DNA of 64,000 bases from Littorina saxatilis (taxonomy: Eukaryota; Mollusca; Gastropoda; Littorinimorpha; Littorinidae): the NCBI RefSeq assembly GCF_037325665.1, contig NC_090248.1, positions 12,397,061 to 12,461,060 of the forward strand. The letters run 5' to 3'. Position numbers and translations under genes: made by a program. The notes under the pieces are model-generated. The model was given only the letters and a program-made list of their open reading frames with translations. It was not told the origin of the DNA and searched no databases. Numbering within the stretch: the stretch's first letter is position 1; every line of letters begins with the position of its first letter. Of this stretch, positions 54,718-64,000 are shown piece by piece.

Positions 54718-55029
54718 CATGTACGGTTGGCCTAGTGGTAAGGCGTCCGCCCCGTGATCGGGAGGTCGTGGGTTTGAACCCCGGCCGGGTCATACCTGAG
54801 ACTTTAAAATTGGCAATCTAGTGGCAGCTCCGCCTGGCGTCTGGCATTATGGGGTTAGTGCTAGGACTGGTTGGTCCGGTGTCAGAATAATGTGACTGGG
54901 TGAGACATGAAGCCTGTGCTGCGACTTCTGTCTTGTGTGTGGCGCACGTTAAAATGTCAAAGCAGCACCGCCCTGATATGGCCCTTCGTGGTCGGCTGGG
55001 CGTTAAACAAACAAACAAACAAACAAACA
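54718..55029 (+). mobile_element. tRNA-derived SINE with (CAAA)n tail
   Basis: Head box A TTGGCCTAGTGGTAAGGCG, box B GGTTTGAACCC, the same body as 24664-24996, and tail CAAACAAACAAACAAA. It has an insertion of about 8 bp (CAGCTCCG) near the middle relative to the other copy. Confidence 0.9.
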
Positions 55030-55729
55030 AAATAAAATAGATTGAATTCAATTTAAATCTTGCTGGACCCGGTTGTGTCTTTCCTTTTGGCATTATGATC
55101 TGCACAAGTTTCAAAGCAATCCACATATAGTCATTTCTGAAACACGGCGCTTTTTGTCATACCCCTCAGAACTAACGCAAAAACCTCCCGTTTTCTACCG
55201 CCCACGCGATACTGGCCATCATGAGACACCTGCATCTGTAGAACTGACATACGAAGAACTACGCAAGATGACCAACCTGTTCTGAATAGGTTATTGATAT
55301 GACTTTCTCCTCGCAAGTAAAAGTTGCCAAGCTGTGCTTATCATCCTGAATTTTCGTCGATTTTTTAATTGATACCTTACGTTTTTGTCAGGTCGAGTCA
55401 GGGGTACCTTTGTTTAAGCGCGGGTCACGTGGCCCCAGTAAATGAAATCTTGTATCCAAAAATTGAGCCAACAGATAGCAGGTGAAGTGCCTTTTAATGG
55501 CACAAACAATTGACAGGACACGGAAATTAATGTTTTAATTAGAGTACAACATTTATTGCAATTATTTTCTTGCTGCTAAGTTTATATAAAGACATAAAAA
55601 AACCTGCTGAAAGTTCATGTGTCAGATGTTGTGTTGGAGATGTTGCCCTTGATGCACAATACGCCTTGATATACACTGACACTTATACATTGAATTGTGG
55701 TTCTAATAGTGTATGCAATACTGAAAAGT
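55030..55729. other. Gene-less stretch
   Basis: No supported gene; two short overlapping open frames near 55073-55316 have no splice or family support. Confidence 0.4.
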
Positions 55730-58700
55730 TATAAACAATAGAAGATAAAAAATTAAAAAAAGACCTTAGGCTGGAGTCTATTCCTTGTAAAAGTGATAAA
55801 ACTTTTTCAAAACAGAAGTGTTCTTTAAGTTCAAGGAGTGCTGAGACCAGACATTACAAATCAAATAGGGCTTGACGTATTCATTTCTTAGATAACGACT
55901 GAAACTTGAGTGTGGGGTATCTGTCTTTTTCACCAAACCACTACTGATGAAAATTCTCAGATTCTATTTAAGATTTGTAAAAAAAATCAACAATCGAATG
56001 TTCACATCTGAAAATATGATAGAGGCAAAATATGAAAGACAAAGAACAGTTATTTTGCTGGTAAATTATAAAAAGCGACGTTAAACTTTGTACCAACTTT
56101 TGAAAATAAATGTCAAGCATTAAATACAAACTAACATGGAATTCAACGTGTAAAAGTGATAAAATTGTTCTAAAACTTTGTCACATCTCAGGTTAGGTAT
56201 ACCCTTTAACCACAGTAAAAATTGAATACCCCTTAACTTGCTAAAGTTTGAACCGTGGTGCTTCTACTACCCCTAGCCCTACACATGTGGACAGAAAACA
56301 TGCTCCTAGTCTGCGCCTGAGAAAAAGTAATTAAAATAAACATGACATTTTATTTAAAGATAATGTGTATGAAAGTTCAAGGATTGCTAAAGAGAGAAAT
56401 CAAAAGAATAGGAAGCTTTAAGCCCGTATTTATAGGATAATGAAACTTGAGTATATGGGGTATCAGACTTTTGTACAAGAATCACCACTGAATACATTTG
56501 CAAAGACAAAAATATTTGATTTTCAAGCTTAAATACCTGGTTTCAATCAGTTCTTTATCAATGCTGACTATCTTTTTAAATTGAGACACGTAAAATGGGT
56601 GAAAGACCTATTTCAAATCTACTTCTCATTCTAAGGGGTAGACTGTGACTCCGCCTTTAGCAGAGACATCTGGTTTCCTCCCCGTTTCCAGGTGGACCGG
56701 CTGAGCCGTCATCTGTTTTTCTTCTGTTTACATTTAAGGCTGGAGAACACACCTGAGGCCATATTTCAAAGTGGTTAGGCAGTTTTAAAGGTTTGTTTTT
56801 ATGTTAGTTCAGTGTTTTGTTTATCAGGAAAAAACAAAATGAATAGAGCTTGTCGCGCAAAATTTTGAGATAGCGACTGAAGTTTGAGCATAGGTATGAG
56901 ATTTTTTCACGCAAACCCTACTGAAGAAATTGTGATATTGTATTGTGAATATGTTAACAAAAAAACAATCGGATGATCAGAAACTGAAGAAGAGAAATAG
57001 GGAAGCAAAATAGAACATCAAACATAGTGATTTTACAGGTGAATTTGGAAAAAAAACCTTATGTATCCATTTTTAAAGCCCAATTTGAAGCATGGAACAC
57101 AGTCAAACATAAATTAAAAGTGTTAAAGTGGTTACAGTGTTCAGAAATAGTGTTAAATAACAAGTTGAGTTATCCCTCTTCACAAATTTTAAGAGAAATA
57201 CACCTCTTGTCGCGCAAAATTTTGAACTGTGATGCTTTTACTACCCCCACCCCCTACTCATTTTTCAGAAAAGAGTGCATATTATCTTCCAAATAGACAA
57301 GCAAGGTAGTCAGATGATCAAAACTTCTGAACAAAAATAGGGAAGCAAAATAGAACATGCAACATAGTGATTTAACTGGTGAATTCAGAAAAAACACACT
57401 TTTTTACTCATTTTATTAGCTGAATTTAAAGCTTGGAAGACAGAAATAAATAGATTAAAAGTGCAAAACTGGTTACAGTGTTCAGAAATAGTGTTAGATA
57501 CCAAGTTGAGTTATCGCTCTTCATCACAGTTAAAAGAAACGCACCTCTTGTCGCGCAAAATCTTGAACTGTGATGCTTTTACTACCCCTACCCCCTACCC
57601 ATTCTTCAGAAAAGAGTGCATATTATCTTCCAAATAGAAAGGCAAGGTAATCAGATGATCAAAAACTTCAGAACAGAAATAGGGAAGCAAAAAAGAACAC
57701 CCAACAGAGTGATTTAACTGTTGAATTCAGAAAAAACACACTGTTTTACTCATTTTATAAGCTGAATTTAAAGCTTGGATGACAGAAAAAAATAAATTAA
57801 AAGTGCTAAAGTGGTTACAGTGTTCAGAAATAGTGTTAGATACCAAGTTGAGTTATCCCTCTTCATCACAGTTAAAAGAAACGCACCTCTTGTCACGCAA
57901 AATCTTGAACTGTGATGCCTTTACTACCCCTACCCCCTACCCATTCCTCAGAAAAGAGTGCATATTATCTTCCAAATAGAAAGGCAAGGTAATCAGATGA
58001 TCAAAAACTTCAGAACAGAAATAGGGAAGCAAAAAAGAACACCCAACAGAGTTATTTAACTGTTGAATTCAGAAAAAACACACTTGTTTACTCATTTTGT
58101 AAGCTGAATTCAAAACTTGGATGACAGAAAAAAATAAATTAAAAGTGCTAAAGTGGTTACAGTGTTCAGAAATAGTGTTAGATACCAAGTTTAGTTATCC
58201 CTCTTCATCACAGTTAAAAGAAACACACCTCTTGTCGCGCAAAATCTTGAACTGTGATGCTTTTACTTCCCCCATCCCCTACCCATTTTTCAGAAAAGAG
58301 TGCATATTGTCTTCCAAATAGAAAAGCAAGGTATTCAGATGATCAAAAACTTCAGAACAGAAATAGGGAAGCAAAATAGAACATCCAACATAGTAATTTA
58401 ACTGTTGAATTTAGAAAAAAACACTTTTTTACTCATTTTATTAGCTGAATTTAAAGCTTGGAAGACAAAAAATAAATTAAAAGTGCTAAAGTGGTTAGTG
58501 TTCAGAAATAGTGTTAGATACCAAGTTCAGTTATCCCTCTTCATCACAGTTAAAAGAAACACACCTCTTGTCACGCAAAATCTTGAACTTTGATGCTTTT
58601 ACTACCCCCACCCCCTACCTATTTTTCAGAAAAGAGTGCATATTATCTTACAAATAGGAAAGCAAGGTAATCAGATGATCAAAAACTTAAGATAAAAAGG

Positions 58701-58990
58701 GAAGCAAAATAGAATATCCAACATAGTGATTTAACTGTTGAATTAAAAAAACACCTTTTTTTCTCATTTTTTGAAGCTGAATTAGAAGTTTGGAATTCCT
58801 CCGAAAGCGGCGTATGGCTGCCTAAATGGCGGGGTAAAAACGGTCATACATGTAAAAGTCCACTCGTGCTAAAAACATGAGTGAACGTGGGAGTCTAAAA
58901 CAAACAGACTAGGATTTAGCGCACCCATTTTAAGAAAAAGTTAACATAATAATTGATATATATATAATATATATATCAGACTTTTTTTAT
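55730..58990. repeat. Satellite array, monomer about 342 bp
   Basis: The marker phrase TTGAACTGTGATGCTTTTAC recurs at about 57222, 57563, 57905, 58247 and 58583 (spacings 341, 342, 342, 336). Shared internal phrases include GAAAAGAGTGCATATTATCT, ATCAGATGATCAAAAACTT and GTGGTTACAGTGTTCAGAAA. Towards the left (55730-57020) the units are more diverged and alternate with a second version marked GCGACTGAA-TTTGAG. The periods divisible by three leave repeated open frames of 62-89 codons, which are not evidence of genes. Confidence 0.92.
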
Positions 58991-59768
58991 GCAATTACTA
59001 CTGAAGATTCCAGACCAGGTAAAACAATCATTTTACATTCTTTGTCACATTTTTTACTTTTTTTTTAATAAATTTATCTATAGCGAGTCTTGTCTCTTTG
59101 TGTCATTTAGTTATTTTGAAGAATTCTATCCTGGCAAAAAATTTTAAAAATCCCTACCTACCTACCCTATTTTGTTTACCCATGTTATTAGAAACAGACA
59201 ATTTATTTTTTATTGGCCTAAAGATCTTGAAACATTTGTTTTAATAGAGAAATAACAAGTACAGCCCTTAGCTGTGTCACTCGAATTTCTTTGTCAGGCT
59301 GAAACTTAGCTGTTGCGTTGAAGTCTGCTGTGTGTGTCTGGGTCCAAAGCAACTTTCACATTCTCATCTACACATTCTCATCTACACACTCACGTTACTC
59401 ACACTATTATACAATTCTACCCACAGAGGCGTTCGGGGATGGGGGTCTCGCACTCGGGCGAATCACACCACAAAATACAAAGTATAACGTACACAGATTT
59501 TTCTATTGAACCAAAAGGCAAATTAAATCATGAATAAATCAATCAAGCAAAACTTCCACACAATGACACATTCACTCTCGGTTCACACTGCGCTCTGGGC
59601 ATGCACACTTGGCAGCACGTATACGTTCCGACGCCGTTTGTCTTCCTGCAAGTCCAGCACAGGCACACGATTGTCCAAGAATCACAATAATCCTCGTGAA
59701 TGTCACAGCAGGCATAGTAAGGTTACGTAGAAAAGTCCAAAAGGGTGCGTTAATGGTGGTAATCCGGC
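58991..59768. other. Gene-less stretch with a TIR-element end
   Basis: Around 59145-59222 the phrase CTACCTACCTACCCTATTTT followed by TTTTTTATTGGCCTAAAG resembles one end of the TAGGCC-ended elements at 36310 and 44190. Otherwise nothing was recognised. Confidence 0.4.
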
Positions 59769-59820
59769 ACACACACACACACACACACACACACTGACAC
59801 TGACACACACACACACACAC
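59769..59820. repeat. (CA)n microsatellite
   Basis: CA dinucleotides with a CTGACACTGA interruption. Confidence 0.95.
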
Positions 59821-60045
59821 TCCGGTTTGGTAAGTTACCTGATAAATAATGTAGCCTGTAGATTTAACGGGGAGACTGATCAGACAGGAAGAGTAATACT
59901 TTCACATTTCCGATGTTCAGCGATAAACTTGTTTTCTTCGAGAGTTCGATCTTCGTGCGATTCTGGCGCGTTGTCACCAAGAACGTTAAAAAAACACAGG
60001 ATATCATCATGATGCCTCTCTACAAATAAGTCAGTCAGTATTAAC

Positions 60046-60385
60046 CTCCTCAACACAATCCTCATCTTGTCCCATAGTGATTTCTGCCGCCAAAGAACAT
60101 GTGGTTCTCAACTCAAAAGACCGATTTGTCGTCTTCCGGCATTGCGAAATTCAGATCTACCCCAACTTCGTGCATTGATCTGAGCAATAAAATGTAGATG
60201 CGATAATCTGCAAACATCTCTTCAACACAATCTGCATCTTGTCCCATCGTGATTTCTGTCGGCAAAGAACATGTGGTTCTCAACTCACCGTGAAGACCAA
60301 TTTGTCATCTTCCAGTGTGAAATTCTGATCTGCCCCAAGTACGTGCAATAAAATGTAGAAGCGATAATCTGAAAAAAAATCTGTT
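60046..60385. repeat. Tandem duplication of about 175 bp
   Basis: Two units share CAACACAATC-CATCTTGTCC, AAAGAACATGTGGTTCTCAA and CAATAAAATGTAGA-GCGAT, with several indels between them. Confidence 0.88.
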
Positions 60386-60604
60386 CGCGTGAACGCTGCC
60401 ACGTTGTCATCAGTCCAATGTCTTTTATCCAGAGCAGGGACGAACACACTTTTTCATCAGCAGTTTGTTATGTTTATCCGCAGACTGCTTTCCATTACTT
60501 GTCTGTTTTAGATTGACTCGTGTGGTTCTTCAGCCAGGCAAGAAGTGCTTGTTTACAGTGACACGTTCTCACGCACGACATGTCGTAAATGCAAGTTCTA
60601 ACGA

Positions 60605-61003
60605 TTGTTTTTTATTGCACTGATAGAGAATGTCGATAGTTGTAAACTTCTGACATTTCCTAAAGTTTATTTCATTATTTTGCATACGGATATGGCTAAT
60701 AAGTGGATAATCTGTTACGACACGAAACGCGTTCTAAATCCGGGAAGGGAGGCTACTCCAGCGTACTTTCAGGTGTGTTCTCAGGAATCAATCAGGAATC
60801 AGGAATTTTACGCCGCTTGGAACCTTTTTAGGTTATTTGCGCGACGGGGGGTGAGAGCGCACCGCCTATACGTTAAAAACAAACTAAGGACCTATCAATT
60901 TCTGTGTGTCCTCATAAAAACATCTAACATGTTACTTCAAGTAACCCCTAGTTTAGGACACCCCATAACCTATACAATTTCCTATCATTGTTTGGGTGTT
61001 TGA
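60605..61003 (+). CDS. Unsupported 132-codon open frame
   Basis: Open from an ATG but with no recognisable domain, no splice context and an unremarkable composition. The last third is hydrophobic. Listed because it is the longest non-repetitive frame in this part of the window; it may be chance. Confidence 0.15.
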   Translation: MFFIALIENVDSCKLLTFPKVYFIILHTDMANKWIICYDTKRVLNPGREATPAYFQVCSQESIRNQEFYAAWNLFRLFARRGVRAHRLYVKNKLRTYQFLCVLIKTSNMLLQVTPSLGHPITYTISYHCLGV

Positions 61004-61123
61004 GGAGCTGGGGGGTAACGAGGGACGTAAAGCACCCAACATACACGCCGACCCCAGTCCTCTTATTTTAGCTTCCCTAATTTAAAATGTTTAAAAGCTG
61101 GTTTAAAAGTGATTCTCTAGATT

Positions 61124-61318
61124 TTAGAGCAGAGGGCCGCTTGTGGCACCTCTGCTTATTGCTGTTGAGAAAGCAGCAACAGATTTTGCCTGGACCACCT
61201 GCTCGTCTAGTGCATTCCACTCAGCCACCGTCTGCACGAAAAAGGAGCGTCGATACTGCTCTGTGCTGGCGTCTGGAATGATGTAGCCACGGGTGTTGTT
61301 GTAAGAGTACTTGGTGAC
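61124..61318 (-). mobile_element. LINE C-terminal remnant
   Basis: On minus, an open stretch encodes NNTRGYIIPDASTEQYRRSF then FVQTVAEWNALDEQVVQAKS and ends in TAA at about 61124. The R-S-F-F-x-R/Q-T-V-x-W-N-x-L pattern is typical of the end of non-LTR reverse transcriptase proteins. Only this end is present. Confidence 0.65.
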
Positions 61319-61356
61319 GATGTTACTTGCTACGCAATCGGGAAAGGTGTTCTAAT

Positions 61357-61396
61357 CAAGTTTTGACATAGACGGGGAGTCGACACGAGGGTCGTG

Positions 61397-61427
<31 letters not shown>

Positions 61428-61430
61428 TGG
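61357..61430 (-). mobile_element. Family B element, 3'-end fragment
   Basis: AAGTTTTGACATAGACGGGG, GTCGACACGAGGGTCGTGGT and a GT microsatellite match the hairpin end of the element at 50608. Confidence 0.6.
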
Positions 61431-61439
61431 ATTTACAGC

Positions 61440-61640
61440 CATATGCGGACCAAATGGGACCAAATGGGGTCGTCCATCGCTATATCGCAGCAATTTGCGG
61501 ACATCGGCCGAAAAATGCGACTATCTGCGGACGTCCTCAAATAGGCGGTCTTTGGTCCACAAATAGCTGCAATATAGTGACGGATGTCCGCAAATAGCTA
61601 CACCTCCCTAAAAATGGAAATGCAAGTTGTCCTCATATTG
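61440..61640. repeat. Cluster of TGCGGAC motifs in both orientations
   Basis: ATATGCGGAC, TTTGCGGACAT, CTGCGGACGTC and the inverse GTCCGCAAATAGCT recur with ATAGCTGCAATATA phrases within 200 bp. It has palindromic potential. Origin unknown. Confidence 0.5.
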
Positions 61641-62238
61641 CTGCAATATAGGTGTGGACAACGAGCCCTGTTTTACACAGATTTGATATCCATTGTCATA
61701 TCCATTTTCAGATTATACACAGATTTTACACATTTGCAGAGCAGCTCTGTATTTAGTGCAAGCGATTTTACGTAGTTTTCAAACTGCTGTAAAATATGAA
61801 CCAGATAAAGCACGTCAAAAACAAAAGCAGATTTGCGGAGGACACTTAATGGCTGTCCGATTAGTAAATAGTGTGCAGTTGCTGTCTTATGTTCACTTCC
61901 TCATAAAGTGTGTAATACGGGGTGAACAAGGTACACAAATCGTAAAAATGCATTTTTGTCATTGAGGTAAAGATAGTCGTTGACGAATTTCATCCCTCTT
62001 TATGATCTACCAACGTGTTAAACAATCACATAAGTGAACAAGGTGTTGTTAACTGCAACGTGTGTGTACTACATGTACAGACATGAACTACACTACTCGT
62101 CATAAACAAAAAAAACTTCACACATGCGTTTGAGGGCAGATGTTTCTGATGAGTCTGTTGATCGTAAATCCAATTATATGACTGGAAAGGCCGTTTATTC
62201 CCCTAACTTATTGAGTTTACATGACATAGTGTCGATAG

Positions 62239-62463
62239 TATGTAAGAAATGTTAAGTCCTTTGTACTGGAAACTTGCATTCTCCCAGTAAGGTAATATAT
62301 TGTACTACGTTGCAAGCCCCTGGAGCAATGTTTTGATTAGTGCTTTTGTGAACAAGAAACAATTAACAAGTGGCTCTATCCCATCTCCCCCCCTTTCCCC
62401 GTCGCGATATAACCTTCGTGGTTGAAAACGACGTTAAACACCAAATAAAGAAAGAAAGAAAGT
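62239..62463 (+). mobile_element. SINE-like retroposon, family A, truncated
   Basis: Starts inside the body (AGTATGTAAGAAATGTTAAG) and runs to the AAATAAAGAAAGAAAG tail; the head is missing. Confidence 0.78.
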
Positions 62464-63049
62464 AGTGTCGATACAGTGGAACCTACAATACAGACATCCC
62501 CCAAAATCAAATTCACAAAATCAAGGTTCCCGCGTTAAAATTGACAACAAATCAGAACTGCTAAAACGAAACATGTTAAGCATGTCCTTAGACAGAACAA
62601 TCAAATCTGCATCCAACTTAGTCAGCTTTGTTCACATATCCTGTCTACCAAGGACGCGGTGTAGGTGCCAATCCTCTCAGAAGGCATAAAAGGCAGTTTT
62701 TGAAGCCGTTTTAGCGGGTAATGAGACAATAAAATGATACATTTGAGTAACTCGCCAACGCATTACCTTCAAACTTTTGGAGATTGGTGCTAACACGTGT
62801 CGTAAAGTAAATACGGAATTTCAAGTCATTTGAGACATTACTGCCCACCTCTGTCAAAAGACAGCAAGTCCAAAAAACACGTTTTGAGAAAAACGTTTTT
62901 TTGTTGTTCTGATCTATATATTTAAAGCAAAGACATTCTCGATTAAAGTTTTACTGGAAGTAAGCGTCTGCATGCATTCTGCATTGTTTGCTTTAGTTTC
63001 TTTTAAAAAATTAATTTGGTTCAATGAAAAAACTATGAGCAAATTAGTG
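62464..63049. other. Gene-less stretch
   Basis: Begins with a CAGTGGAACCTAC phrase like one end of the MITE at 14645, with no partner end found. Nothing else was recognised. Confidence 0.4.
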
Positions 63050-63215
63050 GACTTACTGTGTTCTGCCTAGGTTTTCTTGAGACTCGGGTTTGTTCAAAAC
63101 AACGGCAGATCACAGCAAAGGGGACTCATTGTGTTCTGCCTATGTTTTCTTGAGACTCTGGTTTGTTAAAAACATCGGCAGATCACAGCAACGCGGACTT
63201 GCTGTGTTCTGTATA
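63050..63215. repeat. Tandem duplication of about 78 bp
   Basis: Two units plus a partial third share TGTGTTCTGCCTA, GTTTTCTTGAGACTC and CGGCAGATCACAGCAA. Confidence 0.88.
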
Positions 63216-63447
63216 CTTTTCCGTGCAACAGATTCAAGTCAAAAATGCCAGCCCACATCAAAATAGGCCAAAGTAATCGAATAGTTGGCCTTATCCCATG
63301 TAAAAGTCTAGCCCGATATGAGAGTCGAATCGGTTACAGGTGAAAGATTGAGCCTTTAAGAATATCTTCCTTCCTGTGTCAACCATCTTGTATATCGCAT
63401 TCAGGAAAGGAGCATCTTTCCCCCGGGATTCAACCCCAACATCCGCA

Positions 63448-63618
63448 GCCTGTCTTTATTGACATGATTCGTTATTCGTAACTATATAGACCAGGGATAT
63501 TAGATCAGCAAAATGCTGCGTTCTGTAATGAGTGGAATGCCTTTCTTGACATGATTCGTAACACATAGCTATATAAACCAGGGATATTAATTCAGAAAAA
63601 TACTGCGTTCTGCATCGG
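63448..63618. repeat. Tandem duplication of about 85 bp
   Basis: Two units share TTGACATGATTCGT, AACTATATAGACCAGGGATA (AGCTATATAAACCAGGGATA in the second) and TGCGTTCTG. Confidence 0.85.
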
Positions 63619-64000
63619 AAGTAGCAAGACTCGATTGTTGGTGAGTGTCAAAGTGCAATGATGCTGTTTATCCCAGGATAAAAACATGGTAGATGAAAAG
63701 GGATGTGCCAGATGATTTTCACGGTGAAGAGAGTATCTTTAATCAGTGCCACACGATGTCTGCACCCAGATCCTGGGAGAATGTGCACGAGAGTATTACC
63801 AACTCAGTGGGTGCCAGCTGCGTGCTCGGATTGGTTGAAATCACGTCTGCAAACCCCAATTCAACCAATCAGACACGGGGGCTGACTCGTGCACACCAAT
63901 GTTTCTCGAAGTAATGTACATCCGGGTACCGATCGACTCATACTGAGTTGTCAGGGTGTTACACGACACTTGAGATTGCCACAAGTTCTCAAATGTCGTA

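Noticed and set aside
57027-58593. Four similar plus-strand frames of 62-89 residues as a gene family
   Set aside because: They recur because the satellite monomer length is close to a multiple of three; no start, splice or promoter signals are shared outside the repeat.

Overview
This is a eukaryotic, repeat-rich, AT-leaning window. It looks like a mollusc, probably a marine gastropod. That call is an inference from the spliced genes with small exons, the long CT/GA/CA microsatellites, and dense families of short SINE- and MITE-like elements of a kind I associate with gastropod genomes. No bacterial, organellar or viral gene was recognised.

Three protein-coding genes can be assembled from exons whose splice phases agree. 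(1) Positions 14190-21571, plus strand: a four-exon gene for a basic, partly coiled-coil protein of about 249 residues that I do not recognise. The head of its third exon is present in three extra decayed copies just upstream. (2) Positions 26365-38867, minus strand: a RAD18-type E3 ubiquitin ligase (DNA damage tolerance, PCNA ubiquitination). It has the UBZ4 zinc finger, the SAP domain and the RAD6-binding region on separate exons, followed by a single 2.9-kb terminal exon that gives it a C-terminal tail of roughly 950 residues, far longer than in vertebrate RAD18. The RING exon was not found. (3) Positions 39934-50065, plus strand: TIMM17, the mitochondrial inner-membrane translocase subunit, in seven exons. 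It adds up to 171 residues, the usual family length. A 200-N assembly gap lies in its first intron. RAD18 and TIMM17 are arranged head to head.

The rest is mostly repeats. 1-13900: microsatellites, several terminal-inverted-repeat (TIR) elements (531, 1071, 2421, 8372, 12813), two minisatellites (30-bp unit at 7013, 59-bp unit at 7541) and SINE copies. 14258-26200: introns of the first gene and intergenic DNA with a deleted mariner-like element (20017-20583) and tRNA-derived SINEs. RAD18 introns: SINEs, a LINE with a deleted interior, piggyBac-like and hAT-like non-autonomous elements, and a TIR element carrying an ATG, 78 codons and a splice donor in phase with the next RAD18 exon. TIMM17: a second, shortened copy of that element, a 36-bp perfect hairpin, and a pair of inverted elements of about 850 bp bracketing its last two exons. 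52800-64000: a LINE fragment, a tRNA SINE, a satellite array of about 342-bp monomers (55730-58990), a second LINE remnant and several small tandem duplications.

The three genes share no obvious pathway. The most interesting points are the RAD18 architecture, the element-borne possible alternative first exon of RAD18, the decayed exon-head array in the first gene, and the inverted element pair inside the TIMM17 transcript.
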